In this document: one piece after another, positions 52,649 to 61,471 of the stretch
How the letters are laid out: every line of letters begins with the position of its first letter
How positions within the stretch are numbered: the stretch's first letter is position 1
Assembly (NCBI GenBank): GCA_910575835.1
Contig: CAJTGB010000013.1
Coordinates: 1-64,000, forward strand
DNA: 64,000 bases
Reading direction: 5' to 3'
Origin: Lachnospiraceae bacterium
GTDB lineage: Bacteria; Bacillota; Clostridia; Lachnospirales; Lachnospiraceae
Notes under the pieces: model-generated
What the model was told of the DNA's origin: nothing
Databases searched by the model: none
Seen by the model: the letters and a program-made list of their open reading frames with translations, nothing else
Translations under genes and position numbers: made by a program

Positions 52649-52978
52649 ATGGGTTACTATTATAAATGCACCATGGAGGAAAACGGACGTATGGTATCAT
52701 GGACAGCCAGCATCGACACCCTCAGGATGACAGCATCCGGCCAGTATGAAGCTGAAATAAATGGACGGGGCACCTATTTCCATGTCATTGCGGGACGGCA
52801 TAAATACGGCAGCTTCCTGTGCATACCAAACCACGATATCGGCTGCGAGCTTGCGGATTTTTCTGATATACGCTGGACGGTCGGACGGCTTTCTATGCAT
52901 CCGATAGGGAAAGTAGATGCCGTAACAGTAGCTGCCGGTATTAGCCATCTTGAAAAGGCTGGCGCAGTATCCGGGTAA
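52649..52978 (+). CDS. Hypothetical protein of transposition module
   Basis: A 109-residue protein that I cannot assign (YYYKCTMEENGRMVSWTASIDTL, later a GxGTYFHVIAGRHKYGSFLCIP segment). GGGAGG lies upstream and it follows the ATPase by 13 bases, so it is likely a third gene of that module. The IS1182 element begins ten bases after its stop. Confidence 0.5.
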   Translation: MGYYYKCTMEENGRMVSWTASIDTLRMTASGQYEAEINGRGTYFHVIAGRHKYGSFLCIPNHDIGCELADFSDIRWTVGRLSMHPIGKVDAVTVAAGISHLEKAGAVSG

Positions 52979-52987
52979 AAAACGTGA

Positions 52988-55071
52988 AAGGGGCTGTCGG
53001 GAAATAGCGATTTTTCCCCTTTTTAGAACAAAAAGAAGAATCCCTTGGGAATCCAGTGATTTATCACATCTATTTCCTCGAGGGGTTCTTCTTATCCTCT
53101 TCATTTTATCTCTTCTTTATTATTTTTACGCACACAAAAAAAACATCCGTTTTCTTTTTTACGAACTCTTTTTTATGCTGTTTTCTCATCTATTTTTCCT
53201 TCGAATTTTTTCAACTTTCCATGAAGGAATCGATGATATTTGTTTATATTTCGGCCAATTGCATACAGCATGAATTCTTTATACACTTTTTCTTCCTTGC
53301 GGTAGTTGAACTTTCGGAACTTTTCGTTTTCTTTTATATCCCCAAAATGTCCTTCTGTCTGGATCGACCGGGTCTGACGGTTGATGACCCCTTTTCTGCT
53401 CTGGATATTTACATGAGATTCTGCCTGCAGTTCCTCCCATCGTTCATTGATCTTCATTACTTTGTTTTTGTCCTGGTCCTTATCCGTATTGTATTTATAA
53501 AGACATTTTTCTTTGTGTTTACATCCTCCGCAGTCTGCACATCCGTACACCTCAAATGTCTGGCTGTATCCCTCCTGCTGTCTCTTTTCTGTCCGGATAT
53601 GATGAAGCTTCCGTCCGTCGCGGCAGATATAATACTTCTCTCCTTCTGACTCTTCACAGGCCATGTTGTAATGCTTACTGATATCTTCCCTGTATGCTTT
53701 GGTTTCCCTTTTTTCGTGATCCTGCAGTTTGATATAGCTGGCGATTCCTTTCTCCTTCAAATATAGCAGATTTTTCTCACTGCAGTACCCGCTGTCGGCC
53801 GTTACTTCCTTAAGGACATCGCCGAACGCTTTTCTATGCTTTTCCAAAACTGGTATCAATGTATTGTAATCGGTCCTGTCATTGCTGACATATCCGTGGA
53901 CGATAAAATAATTCTCTATAGCCACCTGTACATTATAGGCTGGTTTTAACTGGCCATTCTTCATATGGTCCTCTTTCATCCTCATAAATGTGGCTTCCAC
54001 ATCCGTTTTTGAATAACTGTTCCGGTCTTTCCCCATGATCTCAAAGCATTGCTTATATCCCATCAGACGCTCGCTGCAAACCTCTATCTCTTCATAAAGC
54101 TGCTGGAGCTCAGGTTTCCTTTTTCCCTTACCGTTTACAAAAGAGATCCCTTCCCCTTCTGCAATCTTCAACAGGCCGGTCTGGAGCTGTAACAGCTCCA
54201 ACGGCGAACAGTTATCAATCTCTATGATGGTATTGTTTGGAAGTTTTTTGTGCTTGGTTAGTTTATATTCCCGGTTCTTTTTGATCACTTCCCGGACTTT
54301 GTCCATCCCTTCAATAATAAACATCTGGACGTTTCCAAGTTCATATTTTTCTCCATATCCATATTCATTCAACAGGGTATTGTATCGTGCATAAAGGGCG
54401 TCTATCGTATCCAAAAGTCTGGCAAGGTGATAATTGATGCTTCCCCGCCATACAAACGTATACCGGTTCGCATTTGCTTCTATTTTTGTCCCATCTATGT
54501 AGAGTTCTTTTAGTGTAACAAGACCTTCTTTTTCTAAACAGCGCATAAATTGATAATTCAGGTCGTCTAATACTTCACCTGTAAGTTTTTTGCCTTTAAA
54601 ATCATAAAATGCATCCCGTTTTGGTTTCTCGCCTTTGGCAAGCCAGATAAAAGCAAGATCCCTTTCGCATAATTCAACAATGCGGTCAACAGCCCGGACA
54701 CCACGCATGTTTGCGTAGGTAACTAAAGAAAACATCATAATTGGGTTGTACCCGCTTCTTCCCTTAGATGAATAACAAGCTAACAAACTTGAAAAATTTA
54801 AATCCTCCAAAACTTTTTTAAGGGTATAGACTGGATCGTCATCGGGTAAACTCAATTCGAAGAAATTAAAGTTAATTTTCTGTTGCCCTAATTCAAAAAA
54901 TTCGTTATAATAATTATGGTTTTTCATAGTTACATTATAACATGTAACGGAGAAAAGATGGTTGTCGTTAGCCATCTTTTTTCTATTTTATCATTAATTT
55001 TAATGGAGGCGACGATACACATGTATCGCCGCCTCCCATGCATTGGACTATCTATTTCCCGACAGCCCCTT
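52988..55071 (-). mobile_element. IS1182-family insertion sequence
   Basis: 2084 bases bounded by perfect 20-bp inverted repeats (52988-53007 and 55052-55071) and holding one transposase gene. A stem near 53031-53098 (AAGAAGAA pairing with TTCTTCTT) may terminate transcription at the gene end. No target duplication is obvious by eye. Confidence 0.85.
53173..54927 (-). CDS. IS1182-family DDE transposase
   Basis: A protein of about 584 residues with N-terminal DUF772 region (YNPIMMFSLVTYANMRG), LYIDGTKIEANANRYTFVWRGS with the first catalytic Asp, TADSGYCSEKN with the second, and a CGGC..C cysteine cluster before the C-terminal GHFGDIKENEKFRKFNYR. The frame is intact. I prefer the ATG at 54927; a start at 54975 would include TATAAT and a GATGG/CCATC hairpin that look like promoter and protection structures. 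Confidence 0.87.
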   Translation of the reverse strand: MKNHNYYNEFFELGQQKINFNFFELSLPDDDPVYTLKKVLEDLNFSSLLACYSSKGRSGYNPIMMFSLVTYANMRGVRAVDRIVELCERDLAFIWLAKGEKPKRDAFYDFKGKKLTGEVLDDLNYQFMRCLEKEGLVTLKELYIDGTKIEANANRYTFVWRGSINYHLARLLDTIDALYARYNTLLNEYGYGEKYELGNVQMFIIEGMDKVREVIKKNREYKLTKHKKLPNNTIIEIDNCSPLELLQLQTGLLKIAEGEGISFVNGKGKRKPELQQLYEEIEVCSERLMGYKQCFEIMGKDRNSYSKTDVEATFMRMKEDHMKNGQLKPAYNVQVAIENYFIVHGYVSNDRTDYNTLIPVLEKHRKAFGDVLKEVTADSGYCSEKNLLYLKEKGIASYIKLQDHEKRETKAYREDISKHYNMACEESEGEKYYICRDGRKLHHIRTEKRQQEGYSQTFEVYGCADCGGCKHKEKCLYKYNTDKDQDKNKVMKINERWEELQAESHVNIQSRKGVINRQTRSIQTEGHFGDIKENEKFRKFNYRKEEKVYKEFMLYAIGRNINKYHRFLHGKLKKFEGKIDEKTA

Positions 55072-55090
55072 AAATCCATAGCAAAATATA

Positions 55091-55411
55091 CTAACGGCAA
55101 TTACACGTAAAGGTCGCGCATTCCGTCTGTCCGCACTGGCAGGCATTGCTGCCCTCCACGCTGATCTTGCCTGCATGGCATTTGCAGTCGTCATTATAAG
55201 TGCAGTCTGTAGCCTTACAGTCAATCTTACTTGTAGGAGAAGCTTCTCCCGTCACATTGCTGTAAGAATCTCCTTTGCGCTCTTCGAAGCTGTCACAGCA
55301 GGTCTCATCCGCCCTCTTCGCAGAATTACCGCCCACTACGATTCCGTCCAGGTCACAGTAGAAATTCTTGTTGTGCGTGCATGTCTGTACCGTACATCTT
55401 AATTCTGGCAT
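55091..55411 (-). CDS. Protein with two DUF1540 cysteine-rich domains
   Basis: A 106-residue protein with two related cysteine modules: CTVQTCTHNKNFYCDLDGIVVGG and CKATDCTYNDDCKCHAGKISVEG, each followed by a C-rich end. The spacing of four or more cysteines per module suggests metal binding. The family is common in clostridia and spore formers and has no settled function. The IS1182 element inserted just 20 bases after the stop, without damaging the gene. Confidence 0.85.
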   Translation of the reverse strand: MPELRCTVQTCTHNKNFYCDLDGIVVGGNSAKRADETCCDSFEERKGDSYSNVTGEASPTSKIDCKATDCTYNDDCKCHAGKISVEGSNACQCGQTECATFTCNCR

Positions 55412-55514
55412 AATCTTACCTCCTAATATTGAAAAATATCAAGGTCTATTATGCCCCGTATTTCATTGCTTTAGTCTGCCTTTCGGCAAATTTTCAATAT
55501 TCGGTCGATCCCTT

Positions 55515-55589
55515 CACTCAATCTTCCTTCGATCAGTCTTCCTTCGATCGATCTTCCTTCAAGTAATCTTCCTTCGATCAGTCTTCCTT
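55515..55589 (-). repeat. Five 15-bp tandem repeats across thrS stop codon
   Basis: Five consecutive 15-base units of the type AAGGAAGACTGATCG run from the last codons of thrS into the 3' region. The unit is five codons in frame with thrS, reading KED-stop-S or KED-x-x. The thrS stop lies in the first unit. Confidence 0.85.
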
Positions 55590-57503
55590 TACCACTTCAC
55601 GCTGAGCCTTGGCTGCGATCTCCTCCTTCACCGCAGCGATAAAGTCACTGATCTTCTTCTGCCCTTCATCTCCGGCAAAACGGCTTCGAACCGCGACTAA
55701 GTTCTGTTCCTCTTCCTTCGCCCCGACAACCAGCATATACGGGATCTTGTTCATCTGAGCCTCACGGATCTTATAACCGATCTTCTCTGCTCTCTCATCG
55801 ATCTCTGCACGGATACCGGCATCTTCTAATTCCTTCAGAACCTTCTTGCCGTATTCCAGATGCTTCTCTGAGATCGGGAGTACCTTAACCTGTACCGGCG
55901 CAAGCCAGGTCGGGAACGCACCTGCAAAATGTTCGATCAGGATACCGATAAAACGCTCGATCGAACCGAATGCAACTCTGTGGATCATGATCGGGCGATG
56001 CTTCTCTCCGTCAGCGCCCGTATATTCCAGATCAAATCTCTGCGGCATCTGCATATCAAGCTGAATCGTTCCGCACTGCCATGTTCTGCCGATAGAATCC
56101 TCCAGATGGAAATCGATCTTCGGCCCGTAGAACGCACCGTCACCCTCATTGACCACGTAGTCAAGCCCCAGATCATCAAGCGCTCCCCTAAGGCCGTTGG
56201 TTGCCAGTTCCCAGTCTTCATCGCTTCCCATGCTGTCCTCAGGACGCGTAGATAATTCCACATGATATTTGAATCCAAACAAACTGTATACTTCATCGAT
56301 GAGCCTTGCCACACCCTTGATCTCATCGCGGATCTGCTCCGGCATCATAAATATATGGGCGTCATCCTGATTAAAGCAGCGGACACGGAACAGGCCGTGG
56401 AGTGCTCCTGATTTTTCATGCCTGTGCACCAGTCCGATCTCTCCCGCACGGAGCGGAAGATCCTTGTAAGAACGAGGCTCTGACTTATAGACAAGCATTC
56501 CTCCCGGACAGTTCATTGGCTTAACCGCAAAGTCTTCATCATCAATAACAGTCGTATACATGTTATCCTTATAGTGATCCCAATGCCCTGAATTCTCCCA
56601 CAGATGCCGGCTTAAGATGATCGGTGTTGCGATCTCCACATATCCGTTCCTCTTATGCAGCTCTCTCCAGTATTCCATCAGCGTATTCTTAAGCACCATT
56701 CCCTTCGGAAGGAAGAACGGGAAGCCAGGACCTTCATCACACATCATAAATAATCCAAGCTCACGTCCAAGCTTTCTGTGGTCGCGCTTCTTCGCTTCCT
56801 CTAACCTGTGGAGATACTCTTCCAGTTCCGCTTTCTTCGGATAAGAGATTCCATAGATTCTGGTCAGCATCTTGTTCTTCTCACTGCCGCGCCAATATGC
56901 GCCTGCAAGGCTCAGAAGCTTCACCGCCTTGACATTCTTCGTAGACATCAGATGCGGGCCGGCACAGAGATCGACGAATTCTCCCTGCCGATAGAAGCTG
57001 ATCTCCTCACCCTCCGGCAGATCTTCAACCAACTCTACCTTATATGGTTCATCGTTTTCCATAAAATATGCGATCGCTTCTTCCCTGGTCTTCGTAAATC
57101 TCTCGATCGACAGATTTTCTTTCACGATCTTCTTCATCTCTGCCTCGATCTTCTCCAGATCTTCCGTTACAAACGGAGTCTCCCTGTCCAGATCATAATA
57201 GAAACCGTTGTCGATAGACGGTCCGATAGCAAGCTTGGTATCCGGGTACAGACGCTTAACCGCCTGCGCCATGATGTGAGACGTAGTATGCCAGAACGCT
57301 CCCTTTCCATCCTCGGAATCAAACGTCAGCAATTCCAGCTCACAATCCTTATTGATTTCCGCTCTTAAGTCAACAATATCACCGTCTGCCTTTGCGCTTG
57401 TTGCAACCCTTGCAAGCCCCTCGCTGATATCTTTGGCGATATCGAGAACCGATCTGCTTCCCTCGTACTCCTTTACTGAACCGTCTTTCAATGTGATCTT
57501 CAT
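55578..57503 (-). CDS. thrS: Threonyl-tRNA synthetase
   Basis: A 641-residue class II synthetase charging tRNA-Thr. TGS domain (residues 1-63), SAD editing domain with HTTSHIMAQAV, class II core with CPGGMLVYKSEPRSY and RCFNQDDAHIF (motif 2) and GSIERFIGILIEHF (motif 3), then the anticodon-binding domain to the end. It lies 71 bases after a thioesterase gene and both are under the T-box at 58086-58325. The last residues KED fall in a 15-bp tandem repeat, so the C-terminus may vary between strains. Confidence 0.96.
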   Translation of the reverse strand: MKITLKDGSVKEYEGSRSVLDIAKDISEGLARVATSAKADGDIVDLRAEINKDCELELLTFDSEDGKGAFWHTTSHIMAQAVKRLYPDTKLAIGPSIDNGFYYDLDRETPFVTEDLEKIEAEMKKIVKENLSIERFTKTREEAIAYFMENDEPYKVELVEDLPEGEEISFYRQGEFVDLCAGPHLMSTKNVKAVKLLSLAGAYWRGSEKNKMLTRIYGISYPKKAELEEYLHRLEEAKKRDHRKLGRELGLFMMCDEGPGFPFFLPKGMVLKNTLMEYWRELHKRNGYVEIATPIILSRHLWENSGHWDHYKDNMYTTVIDDEDFAVKPMNCPGGMLVYKSEPRSYKDLPLRAGEIGLVHRHEKSGALHGLFRVRCFNQDDAHIFMMPEQIRDEIKGVARLIDEVYSLFGFKYHVELSTRPEDSMGSDEDWELATNGLRGALDDLGLDYVVNEGDGAFYGPKIDFHLEDSIGRTWQCGTIQLDMQMPQRFDLEYTGADGEKHRPIMIHRVAFGSIERFIGILIEHFAGAFPTWLAPVQVKVLPISEKHLEYGKKVLKELEDAGIRAEIDERAEKIGYKIREAQMNKIPYMLVVGAKEEEQNLVAVRSRFAGDEGQKKISDFIAAVKEEIAAKAQREVVKED

Positions 57504-57574
57504 ACGTTTACCTTCTCCTTGTCTATTATTAGTTTTATATAGCCTCTGTTATCCGGCCCTTCTGCCGGGATATC

Positions 57575-58009
57575 CTACTGCTGCATATGGTCTTCTAATC
57601 CCTGCGTAAACATCTGATGCCCCTCTAAGCATGCCTGCTTCAATGACAGGAACTTCCCTTCCCGGTCAAGGAAACAGTGCTTAGTCGTTCCCCTGCAGCA
57701 GATCCGCTGCGTCTTGTCGTCGACCACCTCGTATCCCACGGTCAGCTTAATACCGTTATAGTCCCTGATAAATACTTCTATAGTCACCGTTCCTCCGAAA
57801 TGTACCATCTGCAGATATTCCGCATCCACAGACAACACCGGACTTAAGATGCCCTTCTCCTCCATCTGGTCGTAACCCATACCCATCTTCTCCATATAAT
57901 CTGTCCTGGCTTCTTCAAACCAACGGATATAATTGGAATGATGGACGATTCCCATCTGGTCGGTCTCGTAATACTGTACCTTATGCTTATAAGGCTTCCA
58001 CTCACTCAT
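57575..58009 (-). CDS. YbgC/FcbC-type acyl-CoA thioesterase
   Basis: A 144-residue hot-dog-fold thioesterase. YETDQMGIVHHSNYIRWFEEAR is the active-site motif with the catalytic Asp and the conserved H-x-N-Y. It should hydrolyse a short acyl-CoA in the cytoplasm. It is the first gene after the T-box leader and lies upstream of thrS, so a thioesterase is placed under threonine-tRNA control, which is not metabolically obvious. Confidence 0.85.
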   Translation of the reverse strand: MSEWKPYKHKVQYYETDQMGIVHHSNYIRWFEEARTDYMEKMGMGYDQMEEKGILSPVLSVDAEYLQMVHFGGTVTIEVFIRDYNGIKLTVGYEVVDDKTQRICCRGTTKHCFLDREGKFLSLKQACLEGHQMFTQGLEDHMQQ

Positions 58010-58085
58010 TTACCTTCCCTTCTTTCTTCACTATTGATCACGCATACGCTCTTAACTCTCTCTTAACCCGCCGCTTCAAAGCAAA

Positions 58086-58325
58086 AAAATACCCCTTACA
58101 AAAACTATTGTAAGGGGCGAGTTATTCTCGCGGTTCCACCCTGATTGCTTTAACATATACTGATAAAGCCACTTCATTCATGATGATAACGGAATCACCG
58201 GACTGTTTTGCAGCCGCTCAGAGGTAGTTTTCAGAAGGTTCCGGAATAAGAAGCTTGCAGCCCGCGGCTTCTCTCTCTGCGATTCCTTTCCCAGCCTACT
58301 CGTCTCGTCAGCGTGTTCACATATT
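58086..58325 (-). promoter_or_regulatory. T-box leader (threonine type)
   Basis: On the minus strand the conserved T-box AGGGTGGAACCGCG (58142-58129) precedes a terminator: CCCCTTACA pairs with TGTAAGGGG (58092-58116), followed by a T-run. The antiterminator can form by pairing of the T-box with the strand before CCCCTTAC. Stem I starts near 58320 and contains GAAAACTACC, offering a Thr ACC or ACT specifier codon. It controls the thioesterase and thrS. Confidence 0.88.
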
Positions 58326-58336
58326 TCATATCAAAC

Positions 58337-58364
58337 ATTATAACACCGGAAATTCCTTTGTCAA
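58337..58364 (-). promoter_or_regulatory. Promoter of the T-box/thrS operon
   Basis: Minus-strand TTGACA (58364-58359), 16-base spacer, TATAAT (58342-58337), just ahead of the T-box leader. Confidence 0.75.
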
Positions 58365-58683
58365 CCGGAAATTTATCAACTTCGATAAGCTACAATCAAA
58401 ATCTTTATGTCTCTTTTTATCAAATTTCATCTTAAAAATTCTGATTAATTTCATGATTTTGAGTAAAATCCAGAAATCGTAAGAGAGCATAGCATTATTC
58501 GCCGTTAAAATTCTGGTCGAAGTGATACGAAAAAGTATGTGATATTTTATTTAAGAAACTATATAAAAATAGTTTATGAAATATCATGATTCATTACATT
58601 TTTCAAATTGTAATTTTGATTTGGATAAAAATGCTTGCCGAGCGAACCGAACAGAACTTTTAAAACAATATTTGGCTCTATCT
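58365..58683. other. AT-rich gap between thrS operon and polysaccharide cluster
   Basis: About 320 AT-rich bases with no credible gene; open frames here lack ribosome binding sites and protein-like composition. The sharp drop in GC marks the edge of the polysaccharide cluster. Confidence 0.4.
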
Positions 58684-58869
58684 TTACTTAAAAGGACATA
58701 CTTTGATGCATACACAACAATTTATGCAATTTTTTTCATTAATAATTGGATAATCAAATCCTTCTTCATCTTCGACCATTATAATAGCATTTTGCCGACA
58801 AACAGACTGACATGCCGTACACCCACAACACTCGTCCCTATTCTCATATAATTTAGGTTTATTAAACAT
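58684..58869 (-). CDS. Small 2[4Fe-4S] ferredoxin-like protein
   Basis: A 61-residue protein with two clusters of ferredoxin cysteines, CCGCTACQSVC and CINCCVCIKVCP. It equals the N-terminal ferredoxin part normally fused to F420-hydrogenase-beta-like proteins, but here it is a separate short gene located 17 bases after that protein, and it stops right after CPFK. It may work with the upstream protein as an electron donor or be the stump of a second copy. Confidence 0.6.
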   Translation of the reverse strand: MFNKPKLYENRDECCGCTACQSVCRQNAIIMVEDEEGFDYPIINEKNCINCCVCIKVCPFK

Positions 58870-58886
58870 AACACTCTATCCTATTT

Positions 58887-59915
58887 CTAATCTTCTTTTA
58901 ACAATACAAATAATAATCCGTAATTAAAATTAACATTATTTACCCCCCCCCCAGCACATTTTATAGAAATATTCAGTATCATATTTTTAACCTTTTTCCT
59001 AACTATCATGTATCTTAGCTTTGGCAAATATTTTTTTATCAGATTATTAAAATCTAGATTTATGTCTTTATAAAAAGAATTTCTCTCTGGTGGCATAATA
59101 ACAGATTCGTTTTCAGCAGAATTGTCTTTTATAGCATCTAAATAATTCACTTTGGCAACTCGAAAAAAATGCTCAATATCTTGAAATATTTTCTCTCCTT
59201 TATCTGTTCGTATTATAACTAACGACACTCCTTTCCCATCATTCAATTCTGGTTCTATCCTCTCAATCCCCCAAAAATCTCCTATTGTCAAATCAGCCTT
59301 TTTATTATTCTTTGCTTTACAATTATAACACGAAGGTCGTAACGAATAATTTTTTAAAAATAATGACATGTAAGGGTCTAAATCTTTAGATATAAATATT
59401 TTTTTATTATTTAAATCTGTTCTTTTTAATCCAAAGTTTTTCCACCCCACATCCTTACATCTAAAATTTACATCCTTAATTTTATGTTTATATTTCTTTT
59501 CGCAATACCTAACATACTTTTCCCATAGCTGCCTCGACGGCACACCATGACATACTACATCGACACAGACTAGATTTGTATAATCTTTTTGCAAATAGTT
59601 TTTTAACCCATTCACTTGACATGGTGTACCTGTAAATAATACTTCATTCTTTTCTTCAAGATCCTTTTTTACATTTTTTAAAGTATTACCCAAGTATGCC
59701 TGAATATACTTCGATCCCATCATTCTTTTTATTTCACTTAATGTCCTCGCTCTGCTATATTCTGCCCGATAACAATCTTCAGACATTACTACTCCATAAA
59801 CAATACCGCCTTGAGCCAAAACTCTTTCTGCCAATGAATAAAATACTCCTCCAGATGAACTCTGCTCCCTAATTCTATTATTATAAGAATAACAACTATA
59901 TGTTGGTAATATCAT
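58887..59915 (-). CDS. F420 hydrogenase/dehydrogenase beta-subunit family protein
   Basis: A 342-residue flavin and iron-sulfur protein of the FrhB family found in polysaccharide clusters. EQSSSGGVFYSLAE, LFTGTPCQVNGLKNYL, VCHGVPS and KADLTIGDFWGIE are the family motifs. The usual N-terminal ferredoxin domain is absent and encoded separately downstream. A run of ten G near the 3' end (codons AGGGV) is a slippage hot spot; one base more or less would end the protein about 20 residues early. It overlaps the flippase gene by four bases. It probably supplies reducing power for sugar modification. Confidence 0.75.
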   Translation of the reverse strand: MILPTYSCYSYNNRIREQSSSGGVFYSLAERVLAQGGIVYGVVMSEDCYRAEYSRARTLSEIKRMMGSKYIQAYLGNTLKNVKKDLEEKNEVLFTGTPCQVNGLKNYLQKDYTNLVCVDVVCHGVPSRQLWEKYVRYCEKKYKHKIKDVNFRCKDVGWKNFGLKRTDLNNKKIFISKDLDPYMSLFLKNYSLRPSCYNCKAKNNKKADLTIGDFWGIERIEPELNDGKGVSLVIIRTDKGEKIFQDIEHFFRVAKVNYLDAIKDNSAENESVIMPPERNSFYKDINLDFNNLIKKYLPKLRYMIVRKKVKNMILNISIKCAGGGVNNVNFNYGLLFVLLKED

Positions 59916-61471
59916 ATTTTCTCATCCTCTTTATTATTTCTTTTTATAGATTTCACTATTCTATTTTCCAATATCAGTATTTTGTCTTGCTCATTCATTC
60001 CAACAAACCACATAGAAATCGAATATACAATAATGTATATTACAATACAAATAAAGTATTCTGTTAAAGAATTGTATGGCTTTTTTAAGACCATCCATAT
60101 ACCCAAAAGTATCGGCAATACGAGCCCTTTTGATTCAGAAAAGATATTTTTCCAAAATTCCATTACATTGATATCTAATCTTTTTTGATAATAAATGTTC
60201 ATAATAATTCCATTAGCAGTCAAAAGTGTAATCGCAGTTCCTATCGCACATCCAACCGGACCATAAAGTTTGGCTAACGGAATACTAATTCCAATATTCG
60301 CGATAGCCATCACAAAATATACTAAAGATCTAAATTTGTGCTTATTTACTGAACGCTGTATTTCAATTCCCAAGTTTTGGATTAATGGAATAGTAGCTGG
60401 AAATATTAACAGTAGCGCAACATAGTATGCTTCGTAATATTCTTGTGTCAAATATATGGCAGTTATAAAAAATTCTCCAAAAAACATAAAGCCTGTAACA
60501 ATAAGCCCTAATACCAAATATTGCAATTTCCCAACTCTAATAAATAACTCCGTAAATCTCCGGCCAGCCTCTTTTTTTTCAATGACTGCGATTCTATTTA
60601 CTCTAGGTGAATATACGGAAGATATCGCAGTGGAAAAAGCTGTATACAATGAGTTAATTTGCGCTCCTACTCCATAGATTGCCACTGATCCCGTGCCAGA
60701 TACTCTTCCCAATATAAACTTATCTACAGACCAATTAACTTGATCAATAATCATATTCAAAAAAATAAAAAAACTAAAACCAGCTATCTCATTTAACAAT
60801 TTCCAGTTTATTTTACTTATGAAAAATCTCGTCTCCAGCTTTTCAATGACATAAAATATATTAATTAATAACTTTGCAACTGTAATTAATGTTGTTACTG
60901 TGACTACAGCTACAGATCCTTTTCCAAAAAATAGTAATGGTAAGCAAATCAGGGGATTAAAAACAACAGCTAACATATTAATGAGTCTTTGAAATAAAAA
61001 CTGTTCACAAGCACTCACTATTGCTTCAAATAAAGATGAAGGAAAGGTTAATGCAATATTGATAACCAATATACGCATTAATAATTGGGCCTTTTCCAAC
61101 TCTAGTCTTGTTAAATTAGATCCCAATATTTCCCTTGGAAAAAAAGACAAAATCATTCCCGTTACAATAGATGTAACACTCATCAATAAAAACATTAGCA
61201 AAAAAAGACCATTAAGTTTGTAGATTTCCCGTACATTATTTTCAATCTTGAATCGAGAATAAAATCGCAAATATGCACCAGTAAAGCCCAAACTAAAAAG
61301 ACTCAAATAACTTATAAAGCTTCCAACCAATGTATACAATCCGTATTCACTCTGTCCAAGAAATCGAATCATTATTGGAGTGTATATTAACTGAATCAGC
61401 ATATTGAGTCCCATTGTCATATAACTCAATAACACTCCTGTTTTTAATTGATTAATATTTTTCTTTTTCAT
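59912..61471 (-). CDS. Wzx-type oligosaccharide flippase
   Basis: A 519-residue membrane protein with 12-14 hydrophobic helices, starting MKKKNINQLKTGVLLSYMTMGLNMLIQLIYTPIMIRFLGQSEYGLYTLVGS, the classic opening of MATE/MOP-type polysaccharide flippases. It would move lipid-linked repeat units across the plasma membrane. It overlaps genes on both sides, so it is transcribed with the pyruvyl transferase and the FrhB-like gene. Confidence 0.87.
   Translation of the reverse strand: MKKKNINQLKTGVLLSYMTMGLNMLIQLIYTPIMIRFLGQSEYGLYTLVGSFISYLSLFSLGFTGAYLRFYSRFKIENNVREIYKLNGLFLLMFLLMSVTSIVTGMILSFFPREILGSNLTRLELEKAQLLMRILVINIALTFPSSLFEAIVSACEQFLFQRLINMLAVVFNPLICLPLLFFGKGSVAVVTVTTLITVAKLLINIFYVIEKLETRFFISKINWKLLNEIAGFSFFIFLNMIIDQVNWSVDKFILGRVSGTGSVAIYGVGAQINSLYTAFSTAISSVYSPRVNRIAVIEKKEAGRRFTELFIRVGKLQYLVLGLIVTGFMFFGEFFITAIYLTQEYYEAYYVALLLIFPATIPLIQNLGIEIQRSVNKHKFRSLVYFVMAIANIGISIPLAKLYGPVGCAIGTAITLLTANGIIMNIYYQKRLDINVMEFWKNIFSESKGLVLPILLGIWMVLKKPYNSLTEYFICIVIYIIVYSISMWFVGMNEQDKILILENRIVKSIKRNNKEDEKI

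Noticed and set aside
53056-53649. Hydrophobic 197-residue plus-strand frame
   Set aside because: It is the complement of the IS1182 transposase gene and has no ribosome binding site.
58576-58851. 91-residue plus-strand frame
   Set aside because: It overlaps the ferredoxin gene on the other strand, which has clear cysteine motifs; no ribosome binding site.
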